A stretch of 64,000 nt of DNA from Corynebacterium sp. NML130628 (GCF_001875665.1 NZ_MLAL01000014.1:1-64000), one strand, 5' to 3'; numbered from the stretch's first letter, positions 17,592 through 27,625 are shown. The notes: generated by a model not told the origin, from the letters alone. Translations and numbers: made by a program.

Positions 17592-18359
17592 ATGACCTCG
17601 AGCGTGTTGATTGCCTTCGCGATGACCCTATTGGCCGGTATTTCCACCGGCATCGGCGGGGTTGTAGTTGCACTCAAGTCCTCGATTAGCGACAAGTTCT
17701 TGGCGGGCAGCTTGGGGTTCTCCGCGGGCGTGATGGTCTACGTTTCGCTCGCAGAGCTGCTGCCCGCCGGGATTGAGGCGCTCGACCAGGGGCGCGCCAT
17801 CCTCGGTTTCTTTGCTGGCGTGGCGCTGATCGCGGTGATCGACAAGCTGGTGCCCCACGACATCAACCCGCACGAAAGTATCCAGGGCGACGAGGACAAA
17901 CGCGCCCAAGCCATGCGGCGCGCGGGCGTCATCACCGGCGTGGCGATTGCGCTGCACAACTTCCCCGAAGGCTTCGCCACCTTCATGTCCGCGCTCGCCG
18001 ACCCCTACCTGGCTATCCCGATCGCCGTCGCCATCGCCCTGCACAACATCCCGGAGGGCATCGCGGTGGCGGTTCCGTTGCGGGAGGCGACGGGCAGGCG
18101 CTGGTGGGCGGCCGGGTGGGCCACCCTTTCGGGGCTCGCGGAACCGCTCGGCGCGCTCGTCGGCTTCCTCATCCTCGCACCATTTATGGGCCCGACGACG
18201 ATGGGACTCTCCTTCGCGGTCATCGCGGGGATCATGGTGTTTATTAGCTTTGACAAGCTGCTGCCGAACGCGATTGCGACGGGACACCATCACTTCAGTG
18301 TCTACGGGGTGATGGGTGGCATGGCAGTGATGGCTGTCAGCCTCATGCTGCTGCCCTAA
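17592..18359 (+). CDS. zupT: ZIP-family metal transporter ZupT
   Basis: A 255-residue inner-membrane importer of zinc and other divalent metals. Eight membrane helices are expected; the two binuclear metal-site helices are explicit as ALHNFPEGFATF and ALHNIPEGIAVAVPLREATG. The Mg/Zn-rich loop PHDINPHESI lies between helices three and four. Together with the ABC importer at 5480-7857 it is the second metal importer in the window. No Zur-like box was seen before it. Confidence 0.93.
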   Translation: MTSSVLIAFAMTLLAGISTGIGGVVVALKSSISDKFLAGSLGFSAGVMVYVSLAELLPAGIEALDQGRAILGFFAGVALIAVIDKLVPHDINPHESIQGDEDKRAQAMRRAGVITGVAIALHNFPEGFATFMSALADPYLAIPIAVAIALHNIPEGIAVAVPLREATGRRWWAAGWATLSGLAEPLGALVGFLILAPFMGPTTMGLSFAVIAGIMVFISFDKLLPNAIATGHHHFSVYGVMGGMAVMAVSLMLLP

Positions 18360-18400
18360 GCGCTGTGTGCTGAGGAGGGCGTCGATTAGAATGCCCGACT

Positions 18401-19810
18401 ATGCACATTCGGTCTACACTTTCTGCACTGTGCGTCCTCGCGACCGCCGCTCCCCTCGCCCCCGCCGCCACCGCCAGCTCCCTCGACCCACTGAGCTCCG
18501 TGGCCGCGGTCGGCTCGTCCGCCATCAAATCTGCATTCCGCCCTGCGCCAAAAGTCGTGCGCTACGAAACCACCACCGAATCCGGCGCACTCGCGCCAGT
18601 CACCGCCACCCTCTACGACCGCGCTAATGCGAAGGGCCTCGTCGTCATCGCCCCAGGCACCCGCGGCATGGCCGACCACTGCGCACCCAGCAACAACACC
18701 GCGCTGCTGTCCTCCGATACCGGGGTCTCCCTCAGCATCGACTACGAGCGCCCCATGGCCCACATGCTTGTCGACGCCGGCTACCGCGTCATCGTCACCG
18801 ACTACGTCGGCCTCGGCACCCCGGGCACCCACACCTACCTCAACCGCGTCGACCAAGGCCACGCCGTCATCGACGCCGCCCGCTTCGCCGCCCACGACGG
18901 AGAAAAGGTTGCCTTCTGGGGCTACTCCCAAGGAGGCGGCGCCTCCGCCGCAGCAGCGGAACTCGTCGCCGACTACGCCCCCGAACTCAACGTCGTCGCA
19001 GCCTTCGTCGGCGCCCCACCCGCCGACCCACTCGCCGTGCTCGAACAATCACGCGGCCCGCTGATCAGCCCTGTCGCCGGTTTCGCCGCCGTCTCCTACT
19101 CCTCCACCTACCCCGACTTCCGCGAAGCGCTCTACGCCGAGCTCAACGAAAAGGGCGTCGCTACGCTCGACGCTTTGTCGAAGGCTTGCCTCCTCGACGC
19201 AATGCGCATCGCCCCCAAGGAGTTCAAGGCCTACACGAAACGAGGCGTTAACCTGGCCGAACTCGCCCACGACAACCCCGTGCTGCGTGCCCGCCTCGAC
19301 CAGAACAAGCTCGGCCGCGTCCCCACCAAAGTCCCGACCCTGGTGCTGACCAACCCCGATGACGACATGGTCCCAGCCCGACAGGCGACTCAGCTCGCGC
19401 GGGACTACTGCGCACTCGGCTCACCCGTCGAGTACCGCAGCGTCGGCATCCCGGGCACCCGGTCTATGCCGCTTGCTTCCGGGTCCTCCACCACCCCCTT
19501 CGCCAACCTCGTCGGGGCCGGCCACGCCCTACCGATCGTCCTCGAGACCTCCAACGTCATCACCTGGCTCGATGAACGCTTCGACCCAAACGGTCCAGTC
19601 TTCACCCCGACCTGCAACATCCCCGGCGACACCTCCATCAACGTCGCCGCGAACTACCAGTACACAGGCGCAATCGCGGACGCGGTTTTGGTCGGCATCG
19701 TTAGCGTGCTTGCTGCCGTGGGCTTGGGCACCTGGCTCGTTGGCTCCGGCCTACCGAACCTAGCTTTGGTGTGGTCGCAGATTGCGAAGCCCGCGCACCA
19801 AATCCCTTGA
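18401..19810 (+). CDS. secreted lipase / triacylglycerol lipase family protein
   Basis: An exported alpha/beta hydrolase of 469 residues, of the secretory lipase (LIP) type common in lipid-using corynebacteria. A signal peptide ends near AATASS. The nucleophile elbow is GYSQGGGAS near residue 173 and the oxyanion loop lies in VVIAPGTRGMADHC. Candidate acid and base are in TNPDDDMVP and GAGHALP. A hydrophobic segment near the C-terminus (DAVLVGIVSVLAAVGLGTWL) suggests the enzyme stays membrane-tethered. The final codons KPAHQIP and the stop are inside palindromic repeat A2, so that element has supplied or replaced the C-terminus. Confidence 0.85.
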   Translation: MHIRSTLSALCVLATAAPLAPAATASSLDPLSSVAAVGSSAIKSAFRPAPKVVRYETTTESGALAPVTATLYDRANAKGLVVIAPGTRGMADHCAPSNNTALLSSDTGVSLSIDYERPMAHMLVDAGYRVIVTDYVGLGTPGTHTYLNRVDQGHAVIDAARFAAHDGEKVAFWGYSQGGGASAAAAELVADYAPELNVVAAFVGAPPADPLAVLEQSRGPLISPVAGFAAVSYSSTYPDFREALYAELNEKGVATLDALSKACLLDAMRIAPKEFKAYTKRGVNLAELAHDNPVLRARLDQNKLGRVPTKVPTLVLTNPDDDMVPARQATQLARDYCALGSPVEYRSVGIPGTRSMPLASGSSTTPFANLVGAGHALPIVLETSNVITWLDERFDPNGPVFTPTCNIPGDTSINVAANYQYTGAIADAVLVGIVSVLAAVGLGTWLVGSGLPNLALVWSQIAKPAHQIP

Positions 19811-19870
19811 TTTCCCGAATCGGGCTTTGCGTTTCCCCAGGTCGCCGATCGCCCGTGATGGAATTTGGTG
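19796..19870 (+). repeat. palindromic repeat, family A (unit A2)
   Basis: A 75-bp isolated unit with arms CACCAAATCCC / GGAATTTGGTG and the core TTTCCCCAGGTCGC. It begins within the lipase reading frame, 15 bases before the end of the stop codon. No B unit accompanies it. Confidence 0.85.
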
Positions 19871-19898
19871 CGTAGCCGAAGCAAACGCTGGCAAAAAG

Positions 19899-19925
19899 AA
19901 AGCCGCACCCAAAGGGTGCGGCTTT
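19899..19925. terminator. bidirectional terminator between lipase and clpC
   Basis: AAAGCCGCACCC / GGGTGCGGCTTT is a perfect 12-bp stem with a three-base loop, flanked by A-rich sequence on the left and T on the right. It can end both the lipase transcript and the minus-strand clpC transcript. Confidence 0.85.
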
Positions 19926-19937
19926 CCAACCTACTGT

Positions 19938-22703
19938 TTAGACCGGTTCCGGGCCACGGCCGTCGGCGTCGGAGTCCGGGCCCGCGTCGGGGCCAGGCTC
20001 GCCGTCGGCACGCTCGTCCGGGAACTGGGAGCCCTCGGTCTCAGGGGCGCCCTCCGAAGGGGCGATGTCCCTGACTGCCTGCTCCGCAGGTTCCTCAGCG
20101 GCTGCTTCCTCGCCGAAAGTTTCCGCTGGCAGCGGGCGTGGGCGTGGAGTGAACGTGAAGGTTGCCTCCGGTGCTGCCTTGCCGCGGGTGTTGCGGGCTG
20201 CCTCGATGTCGCCGTCCCAGCCTTCGACGTCGACGGTGATGATCTCGCCGGCACCGATTTCGCCGAAGAGGATCTTCTCCGAGAGCATATCCTCGATCTC
20301 GCGCTGGATGGTGCGACGCAGCGGACGTGCGCCGAGTACGGGATCGAAGCCGCGGATCGCCAGGAGGTTCTTGGCCTTCTCGGTGAGTTCGATGCCCATG
20401 TCCTGCGCAGCCAGGTTGGTGTCCACTCGGCTGATGAGCAGGTCCACCATCTGCACGATTTCTTCCTGCGACAGCTGACGGAAGACGACGATCTCGTCGA
20501 TGCGGTTGAGGAACTCTGGTCGGAAGTGCTTCTTCAGCTCGTCGTGGACCTTGTTCTTCATGCGCTCGTACTGGGCATCGGCGTCGGTAGCGGTGCTACC
20601 GGTGAAGCCGAGGCCGACCGGCTTGGAGATGTCGCCGGTGCCCAGGTTGGAGGTGAAGATGAGCACGGTGTTCTTGAAGTCCACCATGCGCCCCTGGCCG
20701 TCAGTGACGTGCCCTTCTTCCAGGACCTGCAGCAGCGTGTTGTAAATCTCCTTGTGTGCCTTTTCGATCTCGTCGAAGAGGACGACGGAGAACGGTTTGC
20801 GGCGCACCTTCTCGGTGAGCTGGCCGCCCTCCTCGTAGCCGACGTACCCCGGAGGGGCACCGAACAGGCGGGAGGCGGTGAAGCGGTCGTGGAACTCGCC
20901 CATGTCGACCTGGATGAGGGACTCCTCGTCGCCGAAAAGGAACTCGGCAAGCGCCTTGGAGAGCTCGGTCTTACCAACACCGGACGGGCCGGCGAAGATG
21001 AAGGAGCCGGACGGGCGCTTCGGGTCTTTGAGCCCGGCGCGGGTGCGACGGATGGAGCGCGACAGGGCGCGGACTGCTTCGTCCTGGCCGATGATGCGCT
21101 TGTGCAGCTCGGCCTCCATGTTGAGCAGGCGCGAGGATTCGGACTCGGTGAGTTTGAAGACTGGGATGCCGGTCCAGTGCGCGAGTACGTCGGCGATCTG
21201 GTCTTCGCCGACCTCGGCGATTTCCTCAAGGTCGTCGGAGCGCCACTTCTTTTCCTTTTCCTTGCGCTCTTCACTGAGCTTGCGTTCGGTGTCGCGCAGG
21301 CCCGCTGCCTTTTCGAAGTCTTGGGCGTCGATGGCGGCTTCCTTTTCGCGGCGAACGTCGACGATGCGCTCGTCGACTTCGCGCAGTTCGGAGGGCGCGG
21401 TCATGCGCTTGATGCGCATGCGGGCGCCGGCCTCGTCGAGGAGGTCGACGGCTTTGTCCGGCAGGAAGCGGTCGTTGATGTAGCGGTCCGCCAGGGTGGC
21501 GGCTGCCTTGAGGGCATCGTCGGTGTAGGAGACGCGGTGGTGCGCCTCGTAGCGGTCGCGCAAGCCGCGCAGGATGGTGACGGTGTCCTCGACGGAGGGC
21601 TCGTCGACCTGGACGGGCTGGAAGCGACGCTCGAGGGCGGCGTCCTTCTCAATGTGCTTGCGGTACTCGTCGAGTGTGGTCGCGCCGATGGTCTGGAGTT
21701 CGCCACGCGCCAGCTTCGGCTTGAGCAGCGAGGCAGCGTCGATTGCGCCTTCGGCAGCGCCGGCGCCGACGAGGGTGTGGATTTCGTCGATAAACAGGAT
21801 GATGTCGCCGCGCTGGTTGATCTCCTTGAGTACCTTCTTCAGGCGCTCCTCGAAGTCACCGCGGTAGCGTGAGCCTGCAACCAGGGAGCCGAGGTCCAGG
21901 GAGTAGACCTGCTTGTCCTTGAGCGTTTCGGGGACGTTGCCGTTCGCGATGTCGAGCGCGAGGCCCTCCACGACGGCAGTCTTGCCGACGCCCGGCTCAC
22001 CAATGAGCACCGGGTTGTTCTTGGTACGGCGCGAGAGCACCTGCATGATGCGCTCGATTTCCTTGTCGCGGCCCACCACCGGGTCGAGCTTGCCCTCGCG
22101 GGCCGCAGCGGTGAGGTTGCGGCCGAACTGGTCGAGCACGAGCGAGTTGGAACGCTCGCCCTGCTGGCCCGGACGCGGCCCGCCCATGATGCCGGGGCCC
22201 TGGCCGGCGCCAGCGAAGCCCGGGCCACCGCCCTGTGGGGTCTCCGGGTTCTGTGCTTCGCCGCCCTCGTAGCCGGAGAGCAGCTGGATCACCTGCTGGC
22301 GCACGCGCGGCAGGTCCGCACCGAGCTTAATCAGCACCTGGGCCGCCACGCCGTCACCCTCGCGGATGAGGCCGAGCAGCAGGAACTCGGTGCCGATGTA
22401 CTTGTGTCCCATCTGCAGGCCCTCGCGCAGCGAGAGCTCCAGGACCTTCTTGGCACGTGGGGTAAATGGGATCTGGTCCGTGACCGGCTGCGTGCCATGC
22501 CCGATGATTTCGATGACTTCGGAGCGGACGTCGTCAAGATTGATACCCATGGACTCGAGCGCCTTTGCTGCGACGCCTTCGCCCTCCTTAATAAGGCCGA
22601 GCAGGATGTGCTCCGTACCCATGAAGTTATGGTTCAGCTCGCGCGCCTCGTCCTGGGCTAAGACGATGACGCGGCGGGCCCTATCGGTAAACCTCTCAAA
22701 CAA
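19938..22703 (-). CDS. clpC: ClpC ATPase (class II Hsp100)
   Basis: A 921-residue AAA+ unfoldase of the ClpCP protease. The N-terminal double repeat domain starts [19 protein letters not shown]. The first AAA module has [15 protein letters not shown] and IDEIHTL, a coiled middle domain with UVR motif follows ([20 protein letters not shown]), and the second module has [11 protein letters not shown] and [11 protein letters not shown]-terminal tail of about 70 residues rich in Pro, Ala, Asp and Glu goes beyond the family core. The start codon is TTG (22701-22703), preceded by AAGGGG. Normally lsr2 and lysS lie upstream in mycobacteria; here a PTS cassette intervenes. Confidence 0.96.
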   Translation of the reverse strand: MFERFTDRARRVIVLAQDEARELNHNFMGTEHILLGLIKEGEGVAAKALESMGINLDDVRSEVIEIIGHGTQPVTDQIPFTPRAKKVLELSLREGLQMGHKYIGTEFLLLGLIREGDGVAAQVLIKLGADLPRVRQQVIQLLSGYEGGEAQNPETPQGGGPGFAGAGQGPGIMGGPRPGQQGERSNSLVLDQFGRNLTAAAREGKLDPVVGRDKEIERIMQVLSRRTKNNPVLIGEPGVGKTAVVEGLALDIANGNVPETLKDKQVYSLDLGSLVAGSRYRGDFEERLKKVLKEINQRGDIILFIDEIHTLVGAGAAEGAIDAASLLKPKLARGELQTIGATTLDEYRKHIEKDAALERRFQPVQVDEPSVEDTVTILRGLRDRYEAHHRVSYTDDALKAAATLADRYINDRFLPDKAVDLLDEAGARMRIKRMTAPSELREVDERIVDVRREKEAAIDAQDFEKAAGLRDTERKLSEERKEKEKKWRSDDLEEIAEVGEDQIADVLAHWTGIPVFKLTESESSRLLNMEAELHKRIIGQDEAVRALSRSIRRTRAGLKDPKRPSGSFIFAGPSGVGKTELSKALAEFLFGDEESLIQVDMGEFHDRFTASRLFGAPPGYVGYEEGGQLTEKVRRKPFSVVLFDEIEKAHKEIYNTLLQVLEEGHVTDGQGRMVDFKNTVLIFTSNLGTGDISKPVGLGFTGSTATDADAQYERMKNKVHDELKKHFRPEFLNRIDEIVVFRQLSQEEIVQMVDLLISRVDTNLAAQDMGIELTEKAKNLLAIRGFDPVLGARPLRRTIQREIEDMLSEKILFGEIGAGEIITVDVEGWDGDIEAARNTRGKAAPEATFTFTPRPRPLPAETFGEEAAAEEPAEQAVRDIAPSEGAPETEGSQFPDERADGEPGPDAGPDSDADGRGPEPV

Positions 22704-22754
22704 CTGGCTGACCCCTTACTAATAACGGTTTTAAAGAGTTGTCACCAACCATAA

Positions 22755-22788
22755 CGCCCTCGGCGGACACATCGTCCCGCCGAGGGCG
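22755..22788 (-). terminator. hairpin after ptsI
   Basis: The 12-bp stem CGCCCTCGGCGG / CCGCCGAGGGCG lies about 100 bp beyond the ptsI stop and before clpC. The minus-strand sequence after it begins TTATGG, so the T-tract is weak. It separates the PTS operon from the clpC promoter. Confidence 0.65.
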
Positions 22789-22889
22789 TCAATTCATGGC
22801 TTCAGGGGCCATCGCACCAGCTCAGACCGGATGTTCGCTCGTAGCGAACAGAGGCTTTTCGACGTCTCCTCCGGCCCCAACCGGACACC

Positions 22890-24581
22890 TTAAAGCAAGT
22901 CGCGCAGCACCGGATCCGCGATCTTGAGCACGTTCTCGCGTGCCTCCTTCGCAGTCGGGGCGTCGACGGCAAAGTTTGCCATCTGGCGGCAGGTGTCGCG
23001 GTCGTGCAGGCGCAGCGCGGCGCGCACCGCGTTGACCTTGCCCGGCGCCATGGACAGGGAGCTCACGCCCAGGCCGACGAGAACGAGCGCCATGAGTGGG
23101 TCGCCGCCTGCCTCGCCACAGACGCCGATGGACTTGCCGGTGGCTTCGCCGCCGCGGCAGGTCTCGCGGATCATGGCCAGCGTTGCCGGTTGCCACGGGG
23201 TGAGCAGCTCTGCGAGCTCGCCCTCCATACGGTCGGCCGCCATGGTGTACTGCGACAGGTCATTGGTACCGATGGACGCGAAGTCCGCGATGTCCAGGAT
23301 GTGAGAGGAGCGGATTGCGGCCGCTGGGGTCTCCACCATCACGCCGACCTTCGGCAAGCCGTGGGCACGTGCGCGCTCGGTGAACCAACAGGTCTCCTCT
23401 ACCGTGGCCACCATTGGGGCCATAACCCACAGCTCGGCCTCTGGGACGGCCTTGTGGGCAGCGGCCAGCGCCTTGAGCTGGTCGTCGAGGAGGTCTTCGC
23501 GGGCCATCGACAGACGCAGGCCGCGACGCCCCAACGCCGGGTTCTCCTCTTCACCGAGGTCGGCGAAGGACAGTGGCTTGTCAGCGCCCGCGTCCAGGGT
23601 GCGCACGACAACGCGACGGTCACCGAATGCCTGCAGCACCTTGGTGTAGGTCTCGGTCTGCTCCTCGACGCTTGGCGCGGAGTCGCGGTCCAGGAAGAGG
23701 AACTCAGTGCGGAACAGGCCGGAGCCTTCCAGGTCGTAGCCGGAGGCCTTCGCGGCGTCGTCCGCGGTGCCGATGTTGGCCAAAAGCTTCACGCGGTAGC
23801 CGTCGCGGGTGGCACCCTCACCGGAGGAACCTGCCAGGGCGGCTGCGCGGCGGCGAGAGCGCTCCTCCAGCTCAGCGACGTCCGACTCGTTCGGGGAAAC
23901 GATCACTTCGCCGACACCGCCGTCGAGGGCGATCGCTGGGGCGTCGGCAAGCGCCTCGCTGACCCCCTTGACCTGCACTGCTGCCGGGATGCCGAGCTGC
24001 GCGGCGAGGATCGCCGTGTGCGAAGTCGCACCGCCGGCCTCTGTGACGATGCCGACGACCAACTCCGGGTCCAGCGTCGCCGTCTCAGCAGGCGCAAGGT
24101 CGTTCGCGACGAGCACCGATGGTTCCTCAAGGGCAGGCACACCTGGCTCCGGCAGCCCGCGCAAGCGCGCAGTGGTGCGGTCGCGGATGTCGTAGAGGTC
24201 GGTGACGCGCTCCGCCATGTAGCCGCCGAGCTTGCGGAACTTCGCCGCATACGCTTCCACTGCGTCGTGCACCGCCTTGGTCACGCCGCTGCCCTTCTTC
24301 AGCTCTTTCTTGATGCCGCGCACCAGGCCGCGGTCTTTCGCCAAGGCAGCGGTTGCCTCAAGGACGGCCTTGGACGTTTCGGAGTTCGCGTGCTCTGCGC
24401 GCGCCGTCAGAGACGCGGAAACCTCTTCCAGGACGGCGACGACACGCTCGCCGTCGGCGTCTGGGTCGGTGCATGGTTGTTCGTGCTCGTCGATACCAAC
24501 GGCGGGTGTGACAACTGCGACCGGGCCAGAGGCAGTACCTGAGGAAACCCCGATTCCATACAAGACGGTGCGGTCAGTCAT
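22890..24581 (-). CDS. ptsI: PTS enzyme I (phosphoenolpyruvate-protein phosphotransferase)
   Basis: General PTS component of 563 residues passing phosphate from phosphoenolpyruvate to HPr. The phospho-His domain carries GGATSHTAILA with His188. The PEP-binding TIM barrel has LDAGADKPL, EENPALGRRGLRLS and VMVETPAAA, and the catalytic Cys occurs in GVCGEAGGD. ATG at 24581 has a GAAAGGA ribosome site. It is last in a minus-strand series EIIBCA - antiterminator - ptsI with short gaps, so a general enzyme appears to be expressed with one sugar-specific system. No ptsH (HPr) is seen in the window. Confidence 0.95.
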   Translation of the reverse strand: MTDRTVLYGIGVSSGTASGPVAVVTPAVGIDEHEQPCTDPDADGERVVAVLEEVSASLTARAEHANSETSKAVLEATAALAKDRGLVRGIKKELKKGSGVTKAVHDAVEAYAAKFRKLGGYMAERVTDLYDIRDRTTARLRGLPEPGVPALEEPSVLVANDLAPAETATLDPELVVGIVTEAGGATSHTAILAAQLGIPAAVQVKGVSEALADAPAIALDGGVGEVIVSPNESDVAELEERSRRRAAALAGSSGEGATRDGYRVKLLANIGTADDAAKASGYDLEGSGLFRTEFLFLDRDSAPSVEEQTETYTKVLQAFGDRRVVVRTLDAGADKPLSFADLGEEENPALGRRGLRLSMAREDLLDDQLKALAAAHKAVPEAELWVMAPMVATVEETCWFTERARAHGLPKVGVMVETPAAAIRSSHILDIADFASIGTNDLSQYTMAADRMEGELAELLTPWQPATLAMIRETCRGGEATGKSIGVCGEAGGDPLMALVLVGLGVSSLSMAPGKVNAVRAALRLHDRDTCRQMANFAVDAPTAKEARENVLKIADPVLRDLL

Positions 24582-24614
24582 GAGTGTGTCCTTTCAGCAA
24601 TCAAGCTAATGGTA

Positions 24615-25442
24615 TTACATTTGATGGTACGCGCTGAGACGCGCAACGTGCAGAGCAAGGTACGCAATTTCATCTTCTGTCAACGCCGTATCGAAGCGAA
24701 GCTCCACTACAGCGGCCACTTTTCGCGCGCACTCAACTTCCCGCGGGTAACCGCGCGCCAACTCACGCGCCAGCGGAGAATTTCCGCGCTCGAGTTGTTT
24801 CCCCTGCTCAAGGCGAACAAATAGATAACGAATGTGAGTAATAAACCGGGCCACGTTTATCGACGACGCTTCGAACTCAACCCCGATCTCAGCTTCAATG
24901 ATCTGCAACATCTGCTGAATCAACCCCGTCATCCGGTACGTATGCGCCAGATCGCCAGTGTTGAAACCGGCGTTGACCAGGTGCATCGCAAGCGCGGTGG
25001 CCTCGGTGGCGGGCAGGGTGGCGTCGAAAAGCTCGTTGATGCGCTCCAGCAGGCGCTCACCTTGTTCATACTCTGCTGGATAAAGGTATTGGACCTCGGC
25101 GCGCAGCGGGTACGCGATGTTCTCGCCTCGCGAGGCGCGCTCTAACGCATTGATGATGTGGTCCGTCACCGCGGTGACCAGCGTGATGCCGGGCTTGGCG
25201 CCCACGGCCTCCAACGCTGCAGTCACCCGATGGACGTCTTCGGCGGGAAAACCAGCGATCATCTCGCCGGAGTGGTCCGGGTCACGACCATCCACCGGGA
25301 CAAAAACTCGCTGCACCTTCGACTCGTCGAGGAGGTCGCCCTTCTTCGCTCCGAAGGCGACGCCCCGACCGGTCACCACAACATCCTCCGACCCGCGACG
25401 GGCCAGGACGACGTTGTTGTTAAAGATGCGGAGTATTTGCAT
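24615..25442 (-). CDS. BglG/LicT-family transcriptional antiterminator
   Basis: A 275-residue RNA-binding regulator. The first 55 residues form the co-antiterminator domain (MQILRIFNNNVVLARRG, typical of the family: ..I.kilNNNvvla). Two PTS regulation domains follow, the first about 65-165 with conserved His in TAVTDHIINALERA and TALAMHLVNAGF, the second about 170-275 with FITHIRYLFVRL and LALHVARL. It is activated when the cognate EII is not phosphorylating it and then binds the RAT hairpin ahead of a terminator. That RAT is readable at 27591-27625 in front of the EIIBCA gene, ten bases upstream of this one. Classical autogenous circuit. Confidence 0.93.
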   Translation of the reverse strand: MQILRIFNNNVVLARRGSEDVVVTGRGVAFGAKKGDLLDESKVQRVFVPVDGRDPDHSGEMIAGFPAEDVHRVTAALEAVGAKPGITLVTAVTDHIINALERASRGENIAYPLRAEVQYLYPAEYEQGERLLERINELFDATLPATEATALAMHLVNAGFNTGDLAHTYRMTGLIQQMLQIIEAEIGVEFEASSINVARFITHIRYLFVRLEQGKQLERGNSPLARELARGYPREVECARKVAAVVELRFDTALTEDEIAYLALHVARLSAYHQM

Positions 25443-25452
25443 GCACTCGACC

Positions 25453-27528
25453 CTACTTGGTTACCCCCAACAATGGCTGGCCGACCTCGGCCTCGCCGGT
25501 GGCGATATCTTCCACAGCAGCCAGCGTCTTGGAGTTGACCACGGTCATAATCACTGTGGTGTCCACGCCGTGACCTGCGATTGCGCCGAAGTCGACGTCC
25601 GCGAGGGCGTCACCAATTTCGACGCGCTGCTTCTTCTCCACGAGCGGGGTGAAGCCTTCGCCCTTCAGCTTGACGGTGTCAATGCCGATGTGGACGAGGA
25701 CCTCGACGCCGTCGTCAGTCTTGATGCCGTAGGCGTGGCCCGTCTTCGCAACAGAGATCACCTTGCCAGCAACCGGCGCCACAACCTTCTCGACGCCACC
25801 TTCCGGCAACACGCCAATCGCCTGGCCGAGCGCACCAGATGCGAACGCGGCGTCCTGAATCTGGTCCATCGGGACGACCTTGCCGGCAATCGGCGCGTTG
25901 ACCTCGCGGGTGTCCACTGCAGGGGTTGCAGGCGCGTCTGCCTCGGCCTCTGCTGCTGCAGCGGCTGGCGCGGCGGCTGCCGCCGGTGCTGCAGCAACTG
26001 CCGGGGCCTCCTCCTGCTCCTGCTCTTCCTGTGCTGCGCGTGCGCGAGCCAGGGCCTCTTCACGCTCCTCCGGGGTGCGGTAGTCGGTGAAGTAGATGAC
26101 GAAGAACGAGGTGAAGAACGCAACCGCAATCGCGATCACGTATACCCAGATCGGGCTGAAGACCACGGTGGTCAGCAGCGACGTGAACACGAACGCGTTG
26201 GTCTGCACGCCGCCGAACGGGGTGCCCAGGATAGCGATGGTCAGGCCACCGGTGAAGCAGCCCACCAGCATGCGCGGGTAGATCCTCTTGTAGCGCAGGT
26301 GGATACCGTAGAGGGAAGGCTCCGAAATACCACCGAAGAGACCAGCCGCCAGCGCCGAACCGGAGGTCTGGCGCATGAGCGGGTCCTTATCGCGCAGCGA
26401 GAGCGCGAACACTGCCGCGGTTGCACCGAAGCAGGCGAAGTTCCAAGCACCCATTGGGCCCTGGATGAAGTCGTAGCCCAGGGTCTGAATGTTGACCAGC
26501 ATCAGGGCGTTGAGTGGCCAGTGCAGGCCGAGTGGCACCAGGAACGGGTACAGCATAGGGATCAGGATGGCGAACACGAACGGCGCGTTGCCGTTCAGCC
26601 ACGCAAGACCAACACCGATCCACGCGCCCAGCGCGTAGCCGAGCGGGCCAATCACGATCGCGGTGACTGGGATCATCACCAGCAGGGTGAGGAACGGCAC
26701 GAACACCATGTGGACCGCGGACGGAATGAGCTTCTGGAAGCCCTTGTACACCATGGCCGCAATAACCGCCATGATGAGCGGCACGAACACGTTGCCACCG
26801 TAGTCAGGCAGCAGCATCGGCAAGCCCATCACCGTCACGCGGCTGACCTCGGTGCCGAGCAAGTTGTTGACCTCAGTCACAGCATCCGGGTGCTCCGCCA
26901 GCCCCATGAACTCAGGGGTGAACAGCGCCAGGATGACAGCGGCAGGCACCCACGGCTCAATGTTGAGCTTCTTGCCCGCGTTGTACGCCACCATCACCGG
27001 CAGGAAGTAGAACACCGAGCGCCACATCGCGTCGACGAACTGCCAACCCGGCGTCTTCACCTCCGCACGGAAGTCAACAAAGCCCAGCGCGTCCATCACC
27101 GCAGCAAACGCAATAATTAACGACGCCCCAAGCAACACGCCCAGAATCGGCCTAAAGGAATCCGAGAGGTACTCGAAGAACGCATCCATCCAAGGCACCT
27201 TGCCCTGCGCCTTCGCGCGCTGGGCCGCCTTCACGTCGTCGTTGCTCTGGCTGCCACGTGACTGCATCTCAGGCAGGTTGTTCATTGCGTTGTACACCGT
27301 CGCGACGTCTCCGCCAACAATCACCTGGTAGTGCGACCCGCCCTGCGGCACCGCACCCATCACCTTCGGATTCGCCTCGAGACGCTCCTTATCAGCCAGG
27401 GAGGCGTCGTTCAGCTCGAAGCGCAAACGGGTCGCACAGTGCGTAAATGACGCAATGTTGTCCGCACCACCAATCCCCGCAAGGATATCCGCCGCCTGCT
27501 CCTGCAAGCCGGCCTGCTTGGTTGCCAT
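25453..27528 (-). CDS. PTS EIIBCA, beta-glucoside/sucrose class
   Basis: A 691-residue sugar permease and kinase with domains in the order IIB, IIC, IIA. Phospho-acceptor Cys31 lies in FTHCATRLRF; the IIC part holds about ten membrane helices (about 105-480) with the conserved glucoside-type GGISEPSLYG; an Ala/Glu linker near 490-540 leads to IIA with the active-site region VLVHIGIDTVKLKGEGF. Domain order and the linked BglG-type regulator favour beta-glucoside or sucrose, but the substrate cannot be read from sequence. ATG at 27528 has AAGGAG six bases upstream; the GTG two codons earlier is less likely. Confidence 0.9.
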   Translation of the reverse strand: MATKQAGLQEQAADILAGIGGADNIASFTHCATRLRFELNDASLADKERLEANPKVMGAVPQGGSHYQVIVGGDVATVYNAMNNLPEMQSRGSQSNDDVKAAQRAKAQGKVPWMDAFFEYLSDSFRPILGVLLGASLIIAFAAVMDALGFVDFRAEVKTPGWQFVDAMWRSVFYFLPVMVAYNAGKKLNIEPWVPAAVILALFTPEFMGLAEHPDAVTEVNNLLGTEVSRVTVMGLPMLLPDYGGNVFVPLIMAVIAAMVYKGFQKLIPSAVHMVFVPFLTLLVMIPVTAIVIGPLGYALGAWIGVGLAWLNGNAPFVFAILIPMLYPFLVPLGLHWPLNALMLVNIQTLGYDFIQGPMGAWNFACFGATAAVFALSLRDKDPLMRQTSGSALAAGLFGGISEPSLYGIHLRYKRIYPRMLVGCFTGGLTIAILGTPFGGVQTNAFVFTSLLTTVVFSPIWVYVIAIAVAFFTSFFVIYFTDYRTPEEREEALARARAAQEEQEQEEAPAVAAAPAAAAAPAAAAAEAEADAPATPAVDTREVNAPIAGKVVPMDQIQDAAFASGALGQAIGVLPEGGVEKVVAPVAGKVISVAKTGHAYGIKTDDGVEVLVHIGIDTVKLKGEGFTPLVEKKQRVEIGDALADVDFGAIAGHGVDTTVIMTVVNSKTLAAVEDIATGEAEVGQPLLGVTK

Positions 27529-27560
27529 GTTCACTCCTTTTCTTCAAAGATCCAGGGATG

Positions 27561-27596
27561 AAAAAAGACCCGAGACGCGAAAACGTCCCAGGTCTT
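27561..27596 (-). terminator. leader terminator of the EIIBCA operon
   Basis: On the minus strand AAGACCTGGGACG pairs with CGTCTCGGGTCTT around a TTTTCG loop and is followed by a T-tract. It lies in the untranslated leader between promoter and ribosome site and its 5' arm overlaps the RAT hairpin, so the two structures exclude one another. Confidence 0.85.
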
Positions 27597-27625
27597 GCCC
27601 CGCCGGAACCGGCAGGTAACAACCC
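27591..27625 (-). promoter_or_regulatory. RAT antiterminator RNA
   Basis: The minus-strand sequence starts GGGTTGTTACCTGCC and ends GGCGGGGCAAGACC, with a CGGTTC-type loop. This is the conserved ribonucleic antiterminator layout (GGNTTGTTACTG..N..CAGGCAAAACC) bound by LicT/BglG proteins. Its 3' bases AAGACC are the first bases of the terminator stem, so binding of the antiterminator encoded downstream would prevent termination. Confidence 0.88.

Noticed and set aside
27585..27600. CCCAGGTC in the EIIBCA leader as another repeat core
   Set aside because: It is part of the terminator stem and lacks A or B arms.
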